DNA of 43,899 nucleotides from Fibrobacter sp. (GTDB lineage Bacteria; Fibrobacterota; Chitinivibrionia; Chitinivibrionales; Chitinispirillaceae): assembly GCA_012523595.1 (NCBI GenBank), contig JAAYIG010000087.1, positions 1 to 43,899 on the forward strand, in the 5' to 3' direction. The stretch's first letter is position 1. Every line of letters starts with the position of its first letter. The position numbers and the translations under genes were made by a program. Under the pieces are notes generated by a model. That model ran no database searches, had not been told where the DNA came from, and saw only the letters and a program-made list of their open reading frames with translations. Below, one piece after another: positions 17,201-24,742 of this stretch.

Positions 17201-17969
17201 AAGAGTAAAAGCTCTGGGTAAAAAGAAAAGTAAAGAAACCGAGTTCTGGACCTGTCTTTTCAAAGCTTCCACAGGAGCGTTTTCTGATATTTCTGTTTTT
17301 GGCGCATCCGAAGCCGCCTCTGATGGCTATGATACTTATGACTCCCCAAGACCGCCATCGATTCATTCACAGTTTAAAATCGGTTTTTCTCATCCTGACT
17401 GGGGAAATGACCTTTATATGTCAGATATAGTTGGTTTGAAAAAGGGATCTCATTCCTGGATGCTGAAAATAAAAAGTACGACCGGAAAGCCGGTTACCCT
17501 TTCCTGGGAGAAAGATGGGAACAACAGTGGAAGCCTGATCCTGAGAGACCCGGTAAGTGGAACCATTATAGATATGAACAGATCAGCCACTTACACCTTC
17601 TCTCTGAATAGTGGTGAAGAAGAAAGGGAACTGGAAGTAAGCTGGAATCAGAATTGTGAGTTTCCTGCAGTAAAGGAACTTAACAGCTGGTCATTTACTA
17701 CAGCAAAAACCGGAGCTGGTACAGCATTGAAAATCCAGTACACTGTTCCTTCCTCGGTAAAAGGAGATTGCCCTGTATTCATTGGAATTTACGATATCAG
17801 CGGTCGCTCTGTTTATGAGCTTGTAAATGAGCGCAGGAGGGCGGGAAAGTATACTGTAACCTGGGAGGGAACCGGCAGGATGGGATCAGAAGTTTCCAGA
17901 GGAATGTATATCGCCCGATTTAAGACTCCGTCATATTCTAAAACAAGAATTGTAAATGTTATCAGGTAA
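14286..17969 (+). CDS. Secreted GH9 cellulase, multidomain, with sorting-type C-terminus
   Basis: A 1227-residue secreted family 9 endoglucanase that cleaves beta-1,4-glucan. In order: a signal peptide (to about 30, cleaved near SHAGAA), the CelD-type Ig-like domain (SVENIRLNQLGFYP start, to about 120), and the alpha/alpha barrel (about 125-580) with catalytic Asp in YDAGD (192-195), the His-His-Arg signature in NPHHRPS (498-500) and the acid Glu553 in TNEVAINW. A fibronectin-III-like domain follows (about 590-680), then beta-rich modules including a GWNCVGNPFPFPV motif seen in type-9-exported proteins, and a FlgD-like sorting tail (IYDISGRSVYEL, SRGMYIARF). A TTG at 14244 with GGAG upstream is an alternative start. 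The next gene follows 16 bases after the stop. Confidence 0.93.
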   Translation: MMICHQLKRFFMLSLPIIVFFALLSHAGAASVENIRLNQLGFYPAGPKIAVVVSPETWYFSIKSPDLQTTYYSGELSSQKYWTSSGENLKIADFSGFTREGTYVVYVNGIGASYPFSIRNDIHSALSRGLIRAFYYQRASAPLPAKYAGIWQRDGGHFDDYVIVHNSAASDPRKEGARKAGEVFSAPRGWYDAGDYGKYVVNAGITTYSLLLLYQQFSTYFDTLNLNIPESGGLLPDLLDEIKWEMDWLLKMQDPADGGVYHKLTGPNFLGDLMPASASETRYFIGKGSAATFDFAAVCALAYRIYRDFIPSFADSCLEAAKYAFSWGLEHPDSTFTNPPDIVTGEYGDRNCSDEHFWAAVELFLATGDSAYSHDSKIYQKSYGSPAWPDVGMLGFYSMAVTVDDSLSKSRVLSLANSFRSRIKSSQYQTTVGNGDFYWGSNGVVANYGMATLVAYLLSKDPSYLESSIHSLDYLLGRNATGYSFVTGFGSRSARNPHHRPSTADGIPDPIPGFLVGGPNNQSRSGEYCPANSYPIFPAKAWLDNNCSFTTNEVAINWNAPAAFLAGGLEAIFNTSEFDLKDLYEKRVPDTIAPQSSLFRVSRCGPDEALITLTTTESTVVAIEYSTDPSFSTTGSIIIPCADSTDVTINGLIPSQVYYVRCTFIDVSGNFSAKIDSLSTIPSPLYFSSIYSPEISKYRIGEDLRISFSGSEGITASLLFSEGGKPGVDTLGFKYDGNLYNVQIPGEKVTVSGIIYSILLIKESDTLLTARRSIAPESVSLTVQSFTSPKTYRMVSIPLIYSPVSSYSVFKTALGDTSKWRYYGYESISGEYIRFDEIRSGEGGWLYHTESRSFTHEANGIKPDTLFPVSLKKGWNCVGNPFPFPVFWDNSLVKKGNLLIRITDVSASRFMRRQYFTYEDKYPDTWNNGEYFSNRDLVKHVYNDTARLYPWQACWVYVETDSVTCFINPASERVKALGKKKSKETEFWTCLFKASTGAFSDISVFGASEAASDGYDTYDSPRPPSIHSQFKIGFSHPDWGNDLYMSDIVGLKKGSHSWMLKIKSTTGKPVTLSWEKDGNNSGSLILRDPVSGTIIDMNRSATYTFSLNSGEEERELEVSWNQNCEFPAVKELNSWSFTTAKTGAGTALKIQYTVPSSVKGDCPVFIGIYDISGRSVYELVNERRRAGKYTVTWEGTGRMGSEVSRGMYIARFKTPSYSKTRIVNVIR

Positions 17970-17985
17970 TTTGAGGAGAAGTAAA

Positions 17986-18684
17986 GTGACAGGTTACAGT
18001 ATATCGAAATTTGTTGTCCAGGTGATGATCTCTGTTTTTTTTCTGACCTCAGGCATTGCTGCTCAGGAGACAGTTGATACAACTGCAGTAAAGGATTCCA
18101 TGAATTTATCAGCCGGATCATCTGAAGCCGACACAGTTATCGCTTCCGGTGAGCAGGATGCTTCCCGGGATTCATCACTTGATGGGTCAGATGCGGAAGC
18201 AGGAGCATCCCTGGAGGCAAATGATTCCCAAACCGATGCAGCCTCTGTTGAACCGGAAAATAATGATACTTCTGCTTCACAGGTAAAGGCTGAACCGGAG
18301 AAAGAGGATAATCAATCCGGGCAGCAGAGTGGATCGTATTACGGTGGTGAAGCATACAGGGCTCAGAGCATGCAGAGAAGGACTGTTACGGTTGATGTGG
18401 AGAATGCTGCTGCCAGAAAAGAACTTTCAGCCGATTCTGTGAGGACTGCTTTAACAAAGCAGGCAGCTAAAACTGACGATATGGTAAAACCTGTTCCGCA
18501 AAAAGTATATGGAAAAAAGACTTTTGAATTCTCGAAACTGAAAAGATCCGAAAAAGTCTTCCTGTTTACCGCAGCATCATCGGCTGTCGCTGGAGGTGTC
18601 ATCACAGCAATAATAGTGAATTCCCTGAGAAATGTAAAAAGCGACTGGGGAATTCCCGAACCACCTCCACCTCCGGGACATTGA
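17986..18684 (+). CDS. Acidic secreted protein with C-terminal membrane helix, unknown function
   Basis: A 232-residue protein with no recognised family. Residues 1-26 are a signal peptide (FVVQVMISVFFLTSGIAA). Residues 30-115 form a Ser/Asp/Glu/Ala-rich, probably disordered acidic linker. Residues 120-190 are more ordered (YYGGEAYRAQSMQRRTVTV). A membrane helix follows at about 198-222 (VFLFTAASSAVAGGVITAII), and the end is PEPPPPPGH. The GTG at 17986 is chosen because GAGGAG lies seven bases upstream; this also removes an overlap with the GH9 gene. The 16-base gap makes it co-transcribed with the cellulase, so a role in anchoring, export or display of that enzyme is possible but unproven. 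Confidence 0.75.
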   Translation: MTGYSISKFVVQVMISVFFLTSGIAAQETVDTTAVKDSMNLSAGSSEADTVIASGEQDASRDSSLDGSDAEAGASLEANDSQTDAASVEPENNDTSASQVKAEPEKEDNQSGQQSGSYYGGEAYRAQSMQRRTVTVDVENAAARKELSADSVRTALTKQAAKTDDMVKPVPQKVYGKKTFEFSKLKRSEKVFLFTAASSAVAGGVITAIIVNSLRNVKSDWGIPEPPPPPGH

Positions 18685-18691
18685 AATTCAA

Positions 18692-18735
18692 TAAAAAAAC
18701 CGCCCAGGAGCAATTAAACCCTCTCCTGAGCGGTT
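18692..18735 (-). terminator. Terminator between convergent GH9 and ABC operons
   Basis: AACCGCCCAGGAG (18698-18710) and CTCCTGAGCGGTT (18723-18735) pair over 13 positions with one mismatch around a 12-base loop. On the minus strand a run of seven T follows, ending the ABC operon. On the plus strand the tail is only CTTCC, so it would also act, more weakly, on the GH9 operon. Confidence 0.88.
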
Positions 18736-18762
18736 CTTCCCAACACCGATTTTTTTCTGATA

Positions 18763-19545
18763 TTACCTCTTGATCCACTCCTTGTGTATATCAGGGATAT
18801 CATCCAGGAGCTGAACAGTGTGTTCACTCTTAGGTGACAGAGTTACATCGTCCGGCGGACCCTGCTCAACTATCTTTCCTTTGTACATGATGAAAAGACG
18901 GTCACTTACATAATAGGCCAGACCTATGTCATGTGTGATAAAGACGATGGTCATCCGGAGTTCCTCCTTGAGTTTCATCAGATAATCAAGGATATTTGCT
19001 CTCACACAGGCATCCACCATACTTGTAGGTTCATCAGCAATAAGAACCTTCGGTTTGAGTATGAAAATCCTTGCCAGAAGCATACGCTGCATCTGTCCAC
19101 CTGAAAGCTCAAACGGATATTTTCCTTCGATCTCAGGTGGTTTGATATTCACAGCCAGAAGGGCCTGATCGACTCTGTCCTCCATCTCCTTGTCGGATGG
19201 CTTCTTTTCCAGAATTCCGAAAGATGCCTTCAGTTGAGAGCGGATTGTAAAGAATTGATTGAAACAACTGAAAGGATCCTGAAATACAGGCTGCACTTCC
19301 CTCCAGTGCTTCCGCTGATTCACAATCTGCTGACCATTGTAGAGGAATTCACCTGAGGCAGGATGTATAAGTCCGAGCATAATTTTGGCCAGAACACTTT
19401 TTCCGCAGCCAGAACTGCCAACAAGAGAAACTATCTCCTCATCCGCAATTGTAAAACTGACATCATCCACAGCTTTGACCATCTTTTTTCCATGGCCAAA
19501 AGTACAGGTAATGTTTTTCGCCGTAAAAATATCCTTATTCTGCAT
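18763..19545 (-). CDS. ABC importer ATPase (DppF/OppF type)
   Basis: A 260-residue nucleotide-binding subunit of the dipeptide/oligosaccharide importer class. Walker A is GSSGCGKS (43-50), the Q-loop Gln is in VFQDP (near 89), the signature is LSGGQ (147-151), Walker B is VLIADEP (167-173), and the switch His is in FITHD. Length is shorter than usual OppF (about 320) because the C-terminal oligopeptide-transporter domain and its cysteines are missing. Its start overlaps the preceding ATPase gene by 11 bases, implying coupled translation. It is last in a five-gene operon. The substrate is inferred from the locus to be cello-oligosaccharides rather than peptides. Confidence 0.92.
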   Translation of the reverse strand: MQNKDIFTAKNITCTFGHGKKMVKAVDDVSFTIADEEIVSLVGSSGCGKSVLAKIMLGLIHPASGEFLYNGQQIVNQRKHWREVQPVFQDPFSCFNQFFTIRSQLKASFGILEKKPSDKEMEDRVDQALLAVNIKPPEIEGKYPFELSGGQMQRMLLARIFILKPKVLIADEPTSMVDACVRANILDYLMKLKEELRMTIVFITHDIGLAYYVSDRLFIMYKGKIVEQGPPDDVTLSPKSEHTVQLLDDIPDIHKEWIKR

Positions 19546-20560
19546 AGTCGCACCTCACCTGTCTATCACCCACGATGCGTATTTCCTGCTTGTTGACATG
19601 ACACTCTTTCCGGGCGACAGGACAGCGCTCTGCAAAGCGGCAACCGGCAATCGGTTTAGCCAGATTCGGTGGCGCTCCTTCTATTGCGACCGGTTTTTTC
19701 TGTTTTTGACCAGGCTCAGCACTGAGCATCGCGCCCATCAGTGCCCTGGTGTAAGGATGGCGCGGATCAAAGATAATCTGCTCTGTCGTACCGACCTCAA
19801 CAAACTCACCCGCATACATGATCGCGATTCTGTCAGAAACATGACGCAGAAGGGGCAATTCGTGAGTGATAAAGATCATGCTGGAGAAGATCTCTTTATC
19901 AAGCAGGTCAAATATCATTTTGATCACTGCTTTCTGAGTGGTCACATCAAGTGCCGATGTCGGTTCATCAGCAATAACCATCTGTGGATTCAGAAGGGTT
20001 GAAATCGCGATGACAGATCTCTGACGCATTCCTGCAGTGATCTGAATCGGATAAGAATTAAGAATCGATTCATCCATCCCGATCAGGCGAAAGCGCTCCT
20101 TGAGGCGATCATAGATCTCCTTTTTATTGGAACCCATCTCATGGCTTTCGATCATGTCTGCGGCAAAGTCTTTTATTTTGCGGGTAGGATTGAGAGAGTT
20201 AAATGCACCCTGAGGGATCATGGTGATTTTTCTTCCCAGTACGTTTCTTCTGATATCACTGGGAGTACGTCCCATCAGTGATTCGCCTGCTACCCTTACA
20301 TCACCGCTGGTGGGATTGAGGGGAGGGATAAAAAGACCCATGCATCCGTTTACCAGAGTCGATTTTCCGCATCCTGATTCACCAGCCACACCCAGAATCT
20401 CACCTTTTTGCATGGAAAAAGAAACTCCGGACACAGCCGGTATCTTATCTCCAAAGCGGGTGAGATAATGCAAATGAAGATCCTCAACCTCGAAAATGGG
20501 CGTAGACTTACTTTCCTGTGCTATTTGCGATTCGCTGGTCCTGCTTTGAACATCTAACAT
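19535..20560 (-). CDS. ABC importer ATPase (DppD/OppD type)
   Basis: A 341-residue nucleotide-binding subunit. Walker A is GESGCGKST (60-68), the Q-loop is at MIPQGAFNSL (Gln117), and Walker B is MVIADEPTSALD (from 194). The C-terminal oligopeptide-transporter domain with spaced Cys residues (AGCRFAERCPVARKEC) is present, as in DppD/OppD, which may hold an iron-sulfur cluster in relatives. Odd: the ABC signature reads ITAGMRQR (174-181) instead of LSGGMRQR. The Shine-Dalgarno AGGAGA lies eight bases before the ATG. Fourth gene of the operon. Confidence 0.93.
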   Translation of the reverse strand: MLDVQSRTSESQIAQESKSTPIFEVEDLHLHYLTRFGDKIPAVSGVSFSMQKGEILGVAGESGCGKSTLVNGCMGLFIPPLNPTSGDVRVAGESLMGRTPSDIRRNVLGRKITMIPQGAFNSLNPTRKIKDFAADMIESHEMGSNKKEIYDRLKERFRLIGMDESILNSYPIQITAGMRQRSVIAISTLLNPQMVIADEPTSALDVTTQKAVIKMIFDLLDKEIFSSMIFITHELPLLRHVSDRIAIMYAGEFVEVGTTEQIIFDPRHPYTRALMGAMLSAEPGQKQKKPVAIEGAPPNLAKPIAGCRFAERCPVARKECHVNKQEIRIVGDRQVRCDYAE

Positions 20561-20572
20561 ATTACTAATCTC

Positions 20573-21409
20573 CTATTTGCGCAGGCGGGGGTTGAAGACA
20601 CCTTCCATCGATGTATTGATTACATACAAAGCGAAGGCAATAATCGTTACCAGAACCATCGCCGGTATAAAAGCCCACCACGCTCCATCAGTAAGAGCTT
20701 CATTGCGCATGGCCTGATTTAAAATGGTGCCCAGTGATACGGTGTCAAACGGACCCAGGCCGATCATGCTGATTGCTGCCTCGGAAAGAATTCCGGAAGC
20801 GGTCTGCATGATAAAAACCATGAAAACATAGGACAGAAGATAGGGAAGAATATGCATGGAGACGATTTTAAATGTTCCGGCGCCATTTACCTTTGCCAGA
20901 GAGATGTGGTCACGGCTCTTAAGGCTCGATGCCTGTGCGCGGACCGCACGAGCACTCCAGGTCCAGGTAGTCAGTCCGATAAGCAATGCTATCAGAGACA
21001 ACGAACGCCCCTCTTCCATACTGCTGCTGACAAGAATTAAAACCACAAACTGAGGAATAACAATGAAAAGGTTTGTGACCATGTTTATAATATCATCAAC
21101 CAGACCGCCTTTAAACCCGGCATAAACCCCAAGAAATGTACCTGTAATTGTAGCGATAATTCCTGCAAGAAATCCAACGTACAGAGATGACTGGAGTCCC
21201 TTGACAAGAAGAGACAGCATGTCGATGCCCATATGATCTGTGCCGAAAATACGTTCACCGGATGGTGGCATATAAGGTCCACCAACTCTGATGTTGGTAT
21301 TGATGTCGAATATCATGGGAAAAAACAACGCAATAAAGATAGTGACAAGAAATAAACCTGTGCCTATTAAGAAGGCAGGTGTTTTCAATAGATTCATCAA
21401 TAACTTCAT
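20573..21409 (-). CDS. ABC importer permease (DppC type)
   Basis: A 278-residue inner-membrane permease with about six membrane helices. The N-terminal helix (LLKTPAFLIGTGLFLVTIF) is followed by the family loop with FGTDHMGIDMLS, and the cytoplasmic coupling (EAA-like) region lies in AKVNGAGTFKIVSMHILP. The ATG at 21409 is chosen: it begins four bases after the stop of the upstream permease gene and fits the family N-terminus, whereas the longest frame would overlap that gene. Pairs with the DppB-type permease to form the channel. Confidence 0.92.
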   Translation of the reverse strand: MKLLMNLLKTPAFLIGTGLFLVTIFIALFFPMIFDINTNIRVGGPYMPPSGERIFGTDHMGIDMLSLLVKGLQSSLYVGFLAGIIATITGTFLGVYAGFKGGLVDDIINMVTNLFIVIPQFVVLILVSSSMEEGRSLSLIALLIGLTTWTWSARAVRAQASSLKSRDHISLAKVNGAGTFKIVSMHILPYLLSYVFMVFIMQTASGILSEAAISMIGLGPFDTVSLGTILNQAMRNEALTDGAWWAFIPAMVLVTIIAFALYVINTSMEGVFNPRLRK

Positions 21410-21413
21410 AATC

Positions 21414-22481
21414 TTATTTTCCCCCCAATCCTGCTTTGACACGTGGATCAAGGAAACCGATCAGAATATCCACAGTAAAATTGGCAATCAACACACAAAT
21501 CGTAATCAGCAGTGTACATCCCTGAATAAGTGGGTAGTCATTTCCCTGAATCGCTGTAAGCACAGCCATTCCTAAACCGGGGTAGGAAAAGATCATTTCA
21601 GTTATGAGTGCACCGCCAACCATCGTTCCCAGAGTCAAAGCCAGCCCGGTAAGCTGCGGCAGCATGGCATTGCGGAACATGTAGAAGAGAATCTTATTCT
21701 CTTTCATGCCCAGCCATTTTGCGTATTTTATGTAATCGGTTCCTAATTCGTAAATTGACATCGAGCGCATCCCGATTGCCTGGCCTCCAGCTGAGATCAG
21801 GAAAATGGAGAGGAACGGAAGAACGTAGTGATATGCCGCACTGGAGAAAAATTTCCAGCTGAAGCTTGGTATTATGTCTCCGGCATAGCCCCCGATTGCA
21901 GGAAAAATGGGCCAGACGATTCCGAAGAGATAAACCAGGATCATTCCAAAGGCAAAAAATGGTATCGCACTGGAAAGCAGAGCAGCAGGGAAAAGCGCTT
22001 TGTCGAAAATTCCCCTGCGATAAGCTGCCAGAGCTCCCAGAACATTACCGATTATCCATCCAAATATAATGGTAGGGATCTGAAGAGCGAGAGTCCAGGG
22101 AAGTGCATCACTGATGATTTCAGTAACCTTCTTGGGATAATTCAGAAATGAAGTCCCAAGATCTCCCCTCATGCTCATGCTGATATAGTTTATGAACTGC
22201 TTAAGTTTTGAGGTACGTACAGGTTTACCGGAAGCATCACGAATGATGCTTCCGCTTTTATCAACTTCAACAAGTCCGAATTCTTTAAGGTATGACTCTT
22301 CTTTTTCCTTTGCTGCTTCGGTATCCAAACCCGCTCCCACCTTGGCCATAATAATATCCACCGGGTTACTGGTGCCGAGCCTGGGGAGAAAGAAGTTGAT
22401 GGTTACTGCAGCAAGGAAGGTAATGAAATACCATACCGCCCTGCTTGAAATGTATTTAAGAGTTGGATATCGCTTCAGCAT
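21414..22481 (-). CDS. ABC importer permease (DppB type)
   Basis: A 355-residue inner-membrane permease. The N-terminal helix (VWYFITFLAAVTINFFLPRL) is typical of DppB. A periplasmic insert of about 60 residues (VGAGLDTEAAKEKEESYL onwards) precedes the helix bundle; similar inserts occur in sugar-importing members of this class such as those of Thermotoga. The EAA-like coupling loop is in YIKYAKWLGMKENKILF. AGGAG lies five bases before the ATG, and the gene starts nine bases after the binding-protein gene ends. Confidence 0.92.
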   Translation of the reverse strand: MLKRYPTLKYISSRAVWYFITFLAAVTINFFLPRLGTSNPVDIIMAKVGAGLDTEAAKEKEESYLKEFGLVEVDKSGSIIRDASGKPVRTSKLKQFINYISMSMRGDLGTSFLNYPKKVTEIISDALPWTLALQIPTIIFGWIIGNVLGALAAYRRGIFDKALFPAALLSSAIPFFAFGMILVYLFGIVWPIFPAIGGYAGDIIPSFSWKFFSSAAYHYVLPFLSIFLISAGGQAIGMRSMSIYELGTDYIKYAKWLGMKENKILFYMFRNAMLPQLTGLALTLGTMVGGALITEMIFSYPGLGMAVLTAIQGNDYPLIQGCTLLITICVLIANFTVDILIGFLDPRVKAGLGGK

Positions 22482-22489
22482 GAATACTC

Positions 22490-24295
22490 CTATTTCGCAG
22501 TGGGTTCAATTTCCCAGAGTGCCTTGGTCCCGACACCGAAGCAGGGAATCTGCGGGGGTGTGTAAGGATTCTGTTCATTCGGGAAATTTGTCCAGCTTTT
22601 TACACTGAATTCATAGAACTGTTCAGGTCTGTAAACCAGCGGAAGGCTTGGTTGATCCTGCATGAAAATAACATTCAGTTCCTGATATGCGGCAACTTTC
22701 TGTTCCTGTTCAGTCAGTGTAGGAATCACTCTCAGCAAGCTGTCCACTTTCGGATTATATTCCTTGGTACCAGGCTGATTGTAGCGACCCTGGTTCTCAT
22801 TCATCTTTTCTCCGGCGGGCTTCCAGTTTCTCGATGACATCACAGATTCAAAGCGAGCCCAGGGCTGAGAGGGAGTGACATTTACTGACGGGGCGTGGAG
22901 CAGAAGATCCCATTCGGCTGTCGGCATGCTGTTGAAGTAAACAGATGCATCCACAAAACCTTCCCGGACATCAATTCCGGCAGCCCTCATCCCCTTGACA
23001 GCGATCTGAACCATAGATTCCCAGTCGGTCCATCCTGCAGGTGACCTGATAAGCAGAGTAGGAATTTTCTTACCCTTGGGATCGAGCATGTAATCCAACT
23101 GCCCATCAGCCTTGAAAACCGATTTGTATCCTGCATCCACAAGGATCTTCTTTGCCGTCTCAGGGTCATATTTGCATCCGTACTTTTCTGTATCATCTTT
23201 TGAGAAATAGGGTTCCTCGGTTCCAAATGGGAGAATAAGACCGGGTTTGAGATCAAGACTGTACTGAGAAAAAGCAAGATCTTTGACATCAGCATAGTTT
23301 ATGGCATGTGCCATGGCCTTGCGGAAATTCTTGTCTGAAAGAGGAGCCTTGGTGTGGTTAACCATCAGCATAACCATCGCAGCAGGAACAAAATAGGGTT
23401 CCTTTGAGTACCAGGTACGAACACCGTTTTTCTCTTTCTGCCAGATACGGGGGATAAATGTAGAGGAGATATCAAGATTCCCCTGCTGCAGAGAGATGCT
23501 GAAATGATCATTGCTTTTATAAATCGGGTGAATGATGTACTGAGGTTTTGGGAGCTTACCATCATGAAGAACAGTTCCCCAGTAATCATCGCGCCGCTTT
23601 AAAACGATCTTCTCAGCGGAATAGCTGTCCAGCGTATATGGTCCTGAGACAACCGGGTTTTTATCCATTTTGTCTTTCTGAACTGCTGAGAGGTCTCCAA
23701 GCGAATCGAGCATCGGCTGAAGAACGTGTTTGGGTATAATGCGGACAGCCTGGAAAAAGTCCAGAACTACAAGAGGATTGTTTCTTTCCTTATTAATAGT
23801 GAAATTGATCCTCTCCGCTTTTCCACCCTCAATTTCCACATTATCCACTGTGATGTTTGAGATATGATTCCATACATAGGCGGTAGGAGCTCCTGGATAC
23901 TTCTTTCCTACTTCATAGGTGAATACTACATCTTCGGCTGTAAGAGGTTTCCCATCGCTCCAGCGAGCGCGTGAATCCAGAACCGCAGAGATCACATCCG
24001 GGGTTTTCTCATAAGAGCGTGCCAGGAGAGGTTCTATGTCACCAGTCAGAGAATTGAAATTCATCAGTGGTTCATACATCAGATTGTAGTTGCCGCCAAC
24101 AGGAAATGCAGGCCAGTCGTTAAGGGGGTTGAATGTGTTTGGATCTCCCCACTGGAACCCGGCTATATAAAGGGTCTTACTGCGGGGGAAACCGGTTTCT
24201 CCTTCATTTTTCTGGCCGGATTGGCAGGACAAAAGACCGCAGAAAACTGCGCTGGCGAGCAAAACTTTAAATGGCAGTAAGCTCTTCAGATTCAT
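22490..24295 (-). CDS. Extracytoplasmic solute-binding lipoprotein (family 5)
   Basis: A 601-residue substrate-binding lipoprotein of the SBP_bac_5 class. Residues 1-25 end in a lipobox (GLLSC), so Cys25 would be lipidated. The family core starts at KTLYIAGFQWGDPNTFNPL, with RWSDGKPLTAEDVVFTYEV and the KNFRKAMAHAINY helix typical of DppA/OppA relatives. The ATG at 24295 is chosen because GGTGGAGA precedes it and it starts the signal peptide exactly; the open frame extends 83 codons upstream without family resemblance. In cellulolytic Thermotoga and relatives, proteins of this class bind cellobiose or longer oligosaccharides; the same is inferred here from the surrounding glucanases. First gene of the operon. 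Confidence 0.93.
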   Translation of the reverse strand: MNLKSLLPFKVLLASAVFCGLLSCQSGQKNEGETGFPRSKTLYIAGFQWGDPNTFNPLNDWPAFPVGGNYNLMYEPLMNFNSLTGDIEPLLARSYEKTPDVISAVLDSRARWSDGKPLTAEDVVFTYEVGKKYPGAPTAYVWNHISNITVDNVEIEGGKAERINFTINKERNNPLVVLDFFQAVRIIPKHVLQPMLDSLGDLSAVQKDKMDKNPVVSGPYTLDSYSAEKIVLKRRDDYWGTVLHDGKLPKPQYIIHPIYKSNDHFSISLQQGNLDISSTFIPRIWQKEKNGVRTWYSKEPYFVPAAMVMLMVNHTKAPLSDKNFRKAMAHAINYADVKDLAFSQYSLDLKPGLILPFGTEEPYFSKDDTEKYGCKYDPETAKKILVDAGYKSVFKADGQLDYMLDPKGKKIPTLLIRSPAGWTDWESMVQIAVKGMRAAGIDVREGFVDASVYFNSMPTAEWDLLLHAPSVNVTPSQPWARFESVMSSRNWKPAGEKMNENQGRYNQPGTKEYNPKVDSLLRVIPTLTEQEQKVAAYQELNVIFMQDQPSLPLVYRPEQFYEFSVKSWTNFPNEQNPYTPPQIPCFGVGTKALWEIEPTAK

Positions 24296-24367
24296 TCTCC
24301 ACCCTTTCTGTTGTTTCAGGTAATAAAAGGACTTCTCGGCTGATACTTGTCGAAACTTTGTAGCATG

Positions 24368-24396
24368 AATATATTTAATCGATTGATATTTAGCAA
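24368..24396 (-). promoter_or_regulatory. Candidate promoter of the ABC importer operon
   Basis: On the minus strand TTGCTA (24391-24396) and TATATT (24368-24373) are separated by 17 bases; they match four and five of six sigma-70 consensus positions. This would leave a leader of about 65 bases before the lipoprotein start at 24295. Confidence 0.4.
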
Positions 24397-24577
24397 AACA
24401 TTTTGTTGGTGCTGAATTAACAGGACTTATATATCTGAATACTAAAAATAGGTATACTCCCGGTGTCTGGCAAGGAAGATAAAGGATGCCTGATGGAGAA
24501 AAAAATTCATGGATACAGGATATAACGTTAATTATATTAGGCAATATTAAAGAACTCTGTTTACCTGAAATTTATTT

Positions 24578-24611
24578 CCAGGAATCTGCCATAACCAGGA
24601 ATCTGCCATAA
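24578..24611. repeat. Perfect tandem 17-base repeat (2 copies)
   Basis: CCAGGAATCTGCCATAA occurs at 24578-24594 and again, identical and without spacer, at 24595-24611. The 17-base period is about 1.6 helical turns. Its position in the control region suggests iterated regulator sites, though a simple replication slip is also possible. Confidence 0.6.
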
Positions 24612-24644
24612 ATAGCATTAAAAGACTTGTGGCACTAATGAGGT

Positions 24645-24656
24645 GTGAAATTTCAC
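24645..24656. promoter_or_regulatory. 12-base palindrome, candidate operator
   Basis: GTGAAATTTCAC is a perfect palindrome. It overlaps the place where a -35 element for the TATATT at 24676-24681 would sit, a common location for a repressor site. The regulator is not encoded recognisably in the window. Confidence 0.4.
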
Positions 24657-24742
24657 CTGCATGAACTAATGTGAATATATTTTCCACTATTAAAGGGAAC
24701 AAACAATTGCACATACTACACACGACTCTCAAGGAGGGTTGG

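Larger units (their letters stand above)
24296..24742. other. Divergent control region between importer and barrel genes
   Basis: About 450 bases with no gene of its own. It contains a minus-strand promoter candidate (24368-24396), a perfect 2 x 17-base tandem repeat (24578-24611), a 12-base palindrome (24645-24656) and a plus-strand -10-like TATATT (24676-24681) whose poor -35 would overlap the palindrome. The layout suggests co-regulation of the ABC operon and the outer-membrane genes. Confidence 0.6.

Noticed and set aside
24296-24544. 83-codon upstream extension of the binding lipoprotein
   Set aside because: The lipoprotein signal peptide with its Shine-Dalgarno begins at 24295; the extension covers the promoter region and resembles no family.
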